Positions 60,806 through 64,000 of a stretch of DNA of 64,000 bases are shown one piece after another. The translations under genes were made by a program, and so were the position numbers. The notes beneath the pieces were generated by a model. It made no database searches, was not told the origin of the DNA, and was given only the letters and a program-made list of their open reading frames with translations. The stretch is from Cephalotus follicularis (taxonomy: Eukaryota; Streptophyta; Magnoliopsida; Oxalidales; Cephalotaceae). Within the stretch, counting starts at the first letter, position 1; the number at the start of each line of letters is the position of its first letter. Where the stretch lies: contig BDDD01000182.1 of the NCBI GenBank assembly GCA_001972305.1, positions 307,480 through 371,479 of the forward strand, given 5' to 3'.

Positions 60806-61539
60806 GGGTAAGGTCCGGTCAGGTCCGCCAACACTAACTGGACTGACCCTATATTTTTGTGTGCCCGCACTAGACTGCCTAATTAAAGGCGGTATGGTCC
60901 AAGGATCGGCCCTAAAACGGTATGGACCGGACCGTTACGAGCTGGCCCGTGAGTCAGACCGTTTGAGACCAAACCTTAAGGTCTGGTCCCAGGTCAAGTA
61001 GCGACTATTTGACCTGGCCTTTGGGTCAAATTTTGATCTAAAGGCCAAAGTAGCCGTTGGCTATTGTCACCACTACTATCAATGACAGTAGCCAATGGCT
61101 GCTGGCCTATTTTTTAAAGAAAAATTAATTTTTTTAATTACGAAAATGACATTTTGAAAATCTATAAATATGATCATTTCATTTCACATTTTCTTTCAAA
61201 TTCTCTCTAACTCCAACAATCTCTCTACTACTCTACTCTCTCAATTATCATCATTCAAGTTTTATTTGATTGATTTTATTTACATAATTAATTATTTGTA
61301 AACATCAAAATGTCAAGCTCTCACAATGAAACTGGCACATCTGCTTCAAGGAAACGTCTTCATACGATGCTAATTGGTGGCCCTTTTCTATATGTGCCCT
61401 ATCAAATTGAATCAACATACCCCAACAGAAACTATTCTGACGACAAAACTGTGTCACCTCACGGAAGACCAATTCAATCCATTCTTGAGAGCCAATCCAT
61501 TACTGAACATCGATCATGTGCACGACTATCTAAATGTCG
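60806..61539 (+). mobile_element. 5' end of a hAT-like DNA transposon
   Basis: Starts with TAAGGTCCGGTCAGGTCCGCC and is rich in GGTCCGG/CCGGACC words up to 61010, as in subterminal regions of plant hAT elements. A TATAAATATGATC (61163-61175), a CT-rich leader and an ATG at 61310 (MSSSHNETGTSAS) follow the usual layout of an autonomous hAT 5' end. The transposase proper (BED finger, dimerisation domain) is not reached before an LTR interrupts at 61540, and no 3' end is found in the window. Confidence 0.5.
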
Positions 61540-62100
61540 TGTGATACCCCAAGCCCGAAGGGCGAGACCGACACGTCACCTATTGTCCTATAGCATGTTT
61601 CTCTTAGTCCTATAGTTGGCGTATTAACATAAGTGTATCCATAAAATGAGGAAATATTTAAAACTTTAAGCATAATACTATTATGCTATTAATCCATTCA
61701 AATACTTAATACAATTTAACAATTGATATAAGTCTTCATGCAACTCATATACATCAACGTTTAATACATGTTCTTACCAATACTATCAATTACAAGTCAC
61801 TATAATCCATATCAATCACATATCATAATTCCTTAATAAAAAAGATAAACAATACAATGCATATCCAATACATCTCATCCAATACCAACTCTATCCTTCA
61901 TCTGCAACTGCATCAAACTCCATGACTTACCACCGGTCCCTGGTCCATGACCTGATCCAAAATATAAGCGTCCATCCCGAATGACAGGTCAGCCACACGG
62001 CCCAGTAGAATAACCCCATGCATAATGGAGTGAACAAGTATCGTATATATATGCATGACATGTTATAATGCATGGATAACAATTGTGGTCGATTATCCAC
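61540..62100. repeat. LTR-like sequence starting TGTGATACCCC
   Basis: The start TGTGATACCCCAAGCCCGAA resembles the minus-orientation end of Gypsy LTRs such as G1 and S30. No partner or right end is visible; the next element begins about 62100. Confidence 0.4.
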
Positions 62101-62800
62101 ATGAAAACAGTCTTGTTTGNAATAGGTATGTGAATTAACAAACAACAATAGGAAATTAAATATTTTTGTGAACAATAAAAATAACTTGCACAAAAATAAA
62201 AGAGTAGGGAATATAGAATGCAAACGGATTTGTAGTGGTTCGGCTTCAAACCGTGCCAATGTCCACTCCTCAAGTCCTCCACTTGATTATTCCACTATAG
62301 AGGCAACAACTTTTCCTTTACAAGAACAAGAAGCTCTAACCAAACTTCAAATAGCTAAACTTTAATCAAATTTGTAATACTAGAGACTACCACTCTACGT
62401 TGCTTACAAGAGATTTAAAGTGTTTGTGAGATATTACAACTTCTTCTCAAATACAACCTTGAGTAAAAGGGATTACAAGATTTGAAATGATGTGAGTGAG
62501 TGACTAAAACTAGTAAGAAAGCTTGAGACTTTTGCTATTCTTCTTTTTGACGCTTGAGGTTGTTTCTTGATAGTTGAGGATGACCCTTGAAGGTTCTTTT
62601 ATATCCTGATGCCTTGAAAATTCAAATTCTAACCGTTTCTTATGTTTCCCATACAATTACAAGGGATTCAAATTGAATAATAATTATTGTCTATGCGTGC
62701 GGACAGTCGACTGTAGTAGAAACTGTGGCAGTCGACTGGCCTTTGTAAAAACAAAATTATAGCACGGTAATCGATTACAGTCGACTATGATATTAGAAAA
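62101..62800 (-). repeat. C62: SIRE-like Copia LTR, minus orientation
   Basis: GTGGTTCGGC at about 62235, then GTGCCAATGTCCACTCCTCAAG, aligns with the same block in the C0 LTR. A minus-strand GGATATAAAAG TATA box lies at 62597-62606. Three CAGTCGACTG words (62704, 62729, 62778, the last imperfect) lie upstream of it in element orientation. Distances from the block to the TATA box match C0. The boundaries are approximate. The base at 62120 is undetermined. Confidence 0.6.
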
Positions 62801-63487
62801 CACTTTTCAATACCTTTTCATCCTGGCCAAGAAATCTTACAGCTAATTACCTTGTGCATAATCTCCCTTTACTGAGAGCGGCAAATCATATATTGTACAC
62901 ACATATATCTTTATGCATAATTTACAATGACCAACTAATACTTGTATACTCCTCGTGATTAAAGAACGTACTTAAGTATCATCAAGATATGATATCTTAC
63001 ACACAAGATATCAAGTGGTGGCTCAGGTCTACGGATCACTTAAACAACTGCAATATAAGAAGTCCATTTGACATGTAAGTAAAACTCCGTATAGGACTTC
63101 TTACTGCTAGTCAATTCAGTGAACTCATAACATTATGAGCACATATGTGTATACCATAAAATCACTACATGATGACTTGTGAGATTAGTCAACCTCTTCA
63201 ACAAGCTGGCATACAACGTGCTAGTCTAATTGGATTATATATGTCCAATGTATATAATCCCACGATTAGGAAAGTTCTAGAATAAAGTTTACAGTTGTGT
63301 TAAGTCTCACAGCATCATTATGGTTTTAGTCATCATACTTTGTTCTACGGACATTCATCGATTATAACAACATATAAAATGAACACAAGCTATTGATTAA
63401 TAAGAACATCCTTTTATTGAACTATAATGTTTCTTACAAACTATTGTTATTACAAGATAACATGGCTTGTAAGACTTATCCCTAACA
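62801..63487 (-). repeat. Copia LTR, minus orientation
   Basis: In reverse complement it starts TGTTAGGGATAAGTC at 63487, a common start of plant Copia (Tork-like) LTRs. It is AT-rich with no coding capacity. The left boundary is not defined; the junction with C62 lies somewhere between 62790 and 62900. It sits directly against G3 protease sequence. Confidence 0.5.
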
Positions 63488-64000
63488 TGCTCCTTGGCAA
63501 TCCACAGTGATGGTCAAGTTCCTGGTGGTAAAGCTCCCTTTGGCTTATAACATGATCCTAGGAAGCCAAGCCTTATCACTTTGGGGCCCATAGTATCAAC
63601 CTCGCACCTCAAGGTGAAGTTCCCAAGAAGTTCTAGAGTCGGAGAAGTTAGAGACGACCAAAAGACGGTAAGACAGTGTTACTTGATAGCGCTAAAGCCT
63701 AAAGTCAATAAGAATCTAAAGATCAAGGTTTAGGACCTAAGGGACTTCGCATTTGAACATACAGGAAAGCCTAGAAAGGAATTGACCCCAATTCAACTTT
63801 TTGAGAACGACCAAGATAGAGTCTTGTACATAGGATCACTTCTAGAGGGCGACGACTGGCAAGCAATTGAAGCCTTCTTACGATCATACCATTTTGTTGA
63901 ACGTCTGTCTAACAAAGAGTGTTCTTGAAAGAAATCCTGAAAAAGCTTGGAGCGGAAACAAGCCAGATGCTTCTTTCTTGCGGGTATTTAGGTGTATAGC
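63488..64000 (+). mobile_element. G3, right part: protease region of a Tat-type Gypsy
   Basis: Encodes the conserved stretch FLVVKLPLAYNMILGS, then LKVKFPRSSRVGEVRDDQ and the CYLIALKPK block. These follow the retropepsin in Tat/Ogre-type pol. The element continues beyond the right edge. It is broken at a few points. Confidence 0.7.

Overview
The window looks like nuclear DNA of a flowering plant, almost certainly a eudicot. It is AT-rich, its genes are spliced with GT-AG introns, and it carries nested plant LTR retrotransposons of the SIRE, Retrofit-like, Tekay, Reina-like and Tat types. I see three convincing host genes: a plastid sirohydrochlorin ferrochelatase (SirB, minus strand, 20906-22995) and two tandem TBL/PMR5-family genes (plus strand, 43445-48128 and 50060-55092). 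Almost everything else is transposable elements.

Left arm (1-20060). The 3' end of a SIRE-type Copia element (E1, 1-2072) is followed by part of a Reina-like Gypsy element (G0). G0 is split by a gag-only SIRE-like element (C0, 2706-17951, target-site duplication GAAAT). C0 is itself split by a large Tekay-type Gypsy element with 3.04-kb LTRs (G1, 6872-17559, duplication CCGCT). The nest gives the insertion order G0, then C0, then G1.

Centre (20906-42552). SirB and an unrecognised pair of exon-like blocks (24550-24838) are followed by a 17-kb mosaic. It contains a pair of 196-bp Copia LTRs in plus orientation with duplication ATTAA (25209-35662) that enclose minus-strand Copia coding sequence (C1), a 3.8-kb Gypsy solo LTR (S30) and a piece of another Gypsy LTR (G2). 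A second G2 piece and a 3'-truncated minus-strand Copia copy (B, to 42552) follow. Both Copia leaders carry the same tRNA-like SINE.

TBL region (42553-57983). The two five-exon TBL genes share exon phases and have conserved GDS and DxxH motifs. They probably encode Golgi polysaccharide O-acetyltransferases. A 2.87-kb Gypsy solo LTR (S55) starts 20 bp after the stop codon of the second gene.

Right arm (57984-64000). This holds a probable non-autonomous DNA transposon and a Tat-type Gypsy element (G3). Between its gag and protease, G3 is filled by the end of a hAT transposon and several LTRs.

The most unusual signal is in the LTR promoters. Arrays of 10-16 bp CG-centred near-palindromes lie just upstream of the TATA-like box in several LTRs, often spaced about 21 bp apart (two helical turns). 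One word (CAGYCGACTG) recurs in Copia and Gypsy LTRs. C0 uses a different word (like AAAGCGCTGACGCTTT) in the same position.
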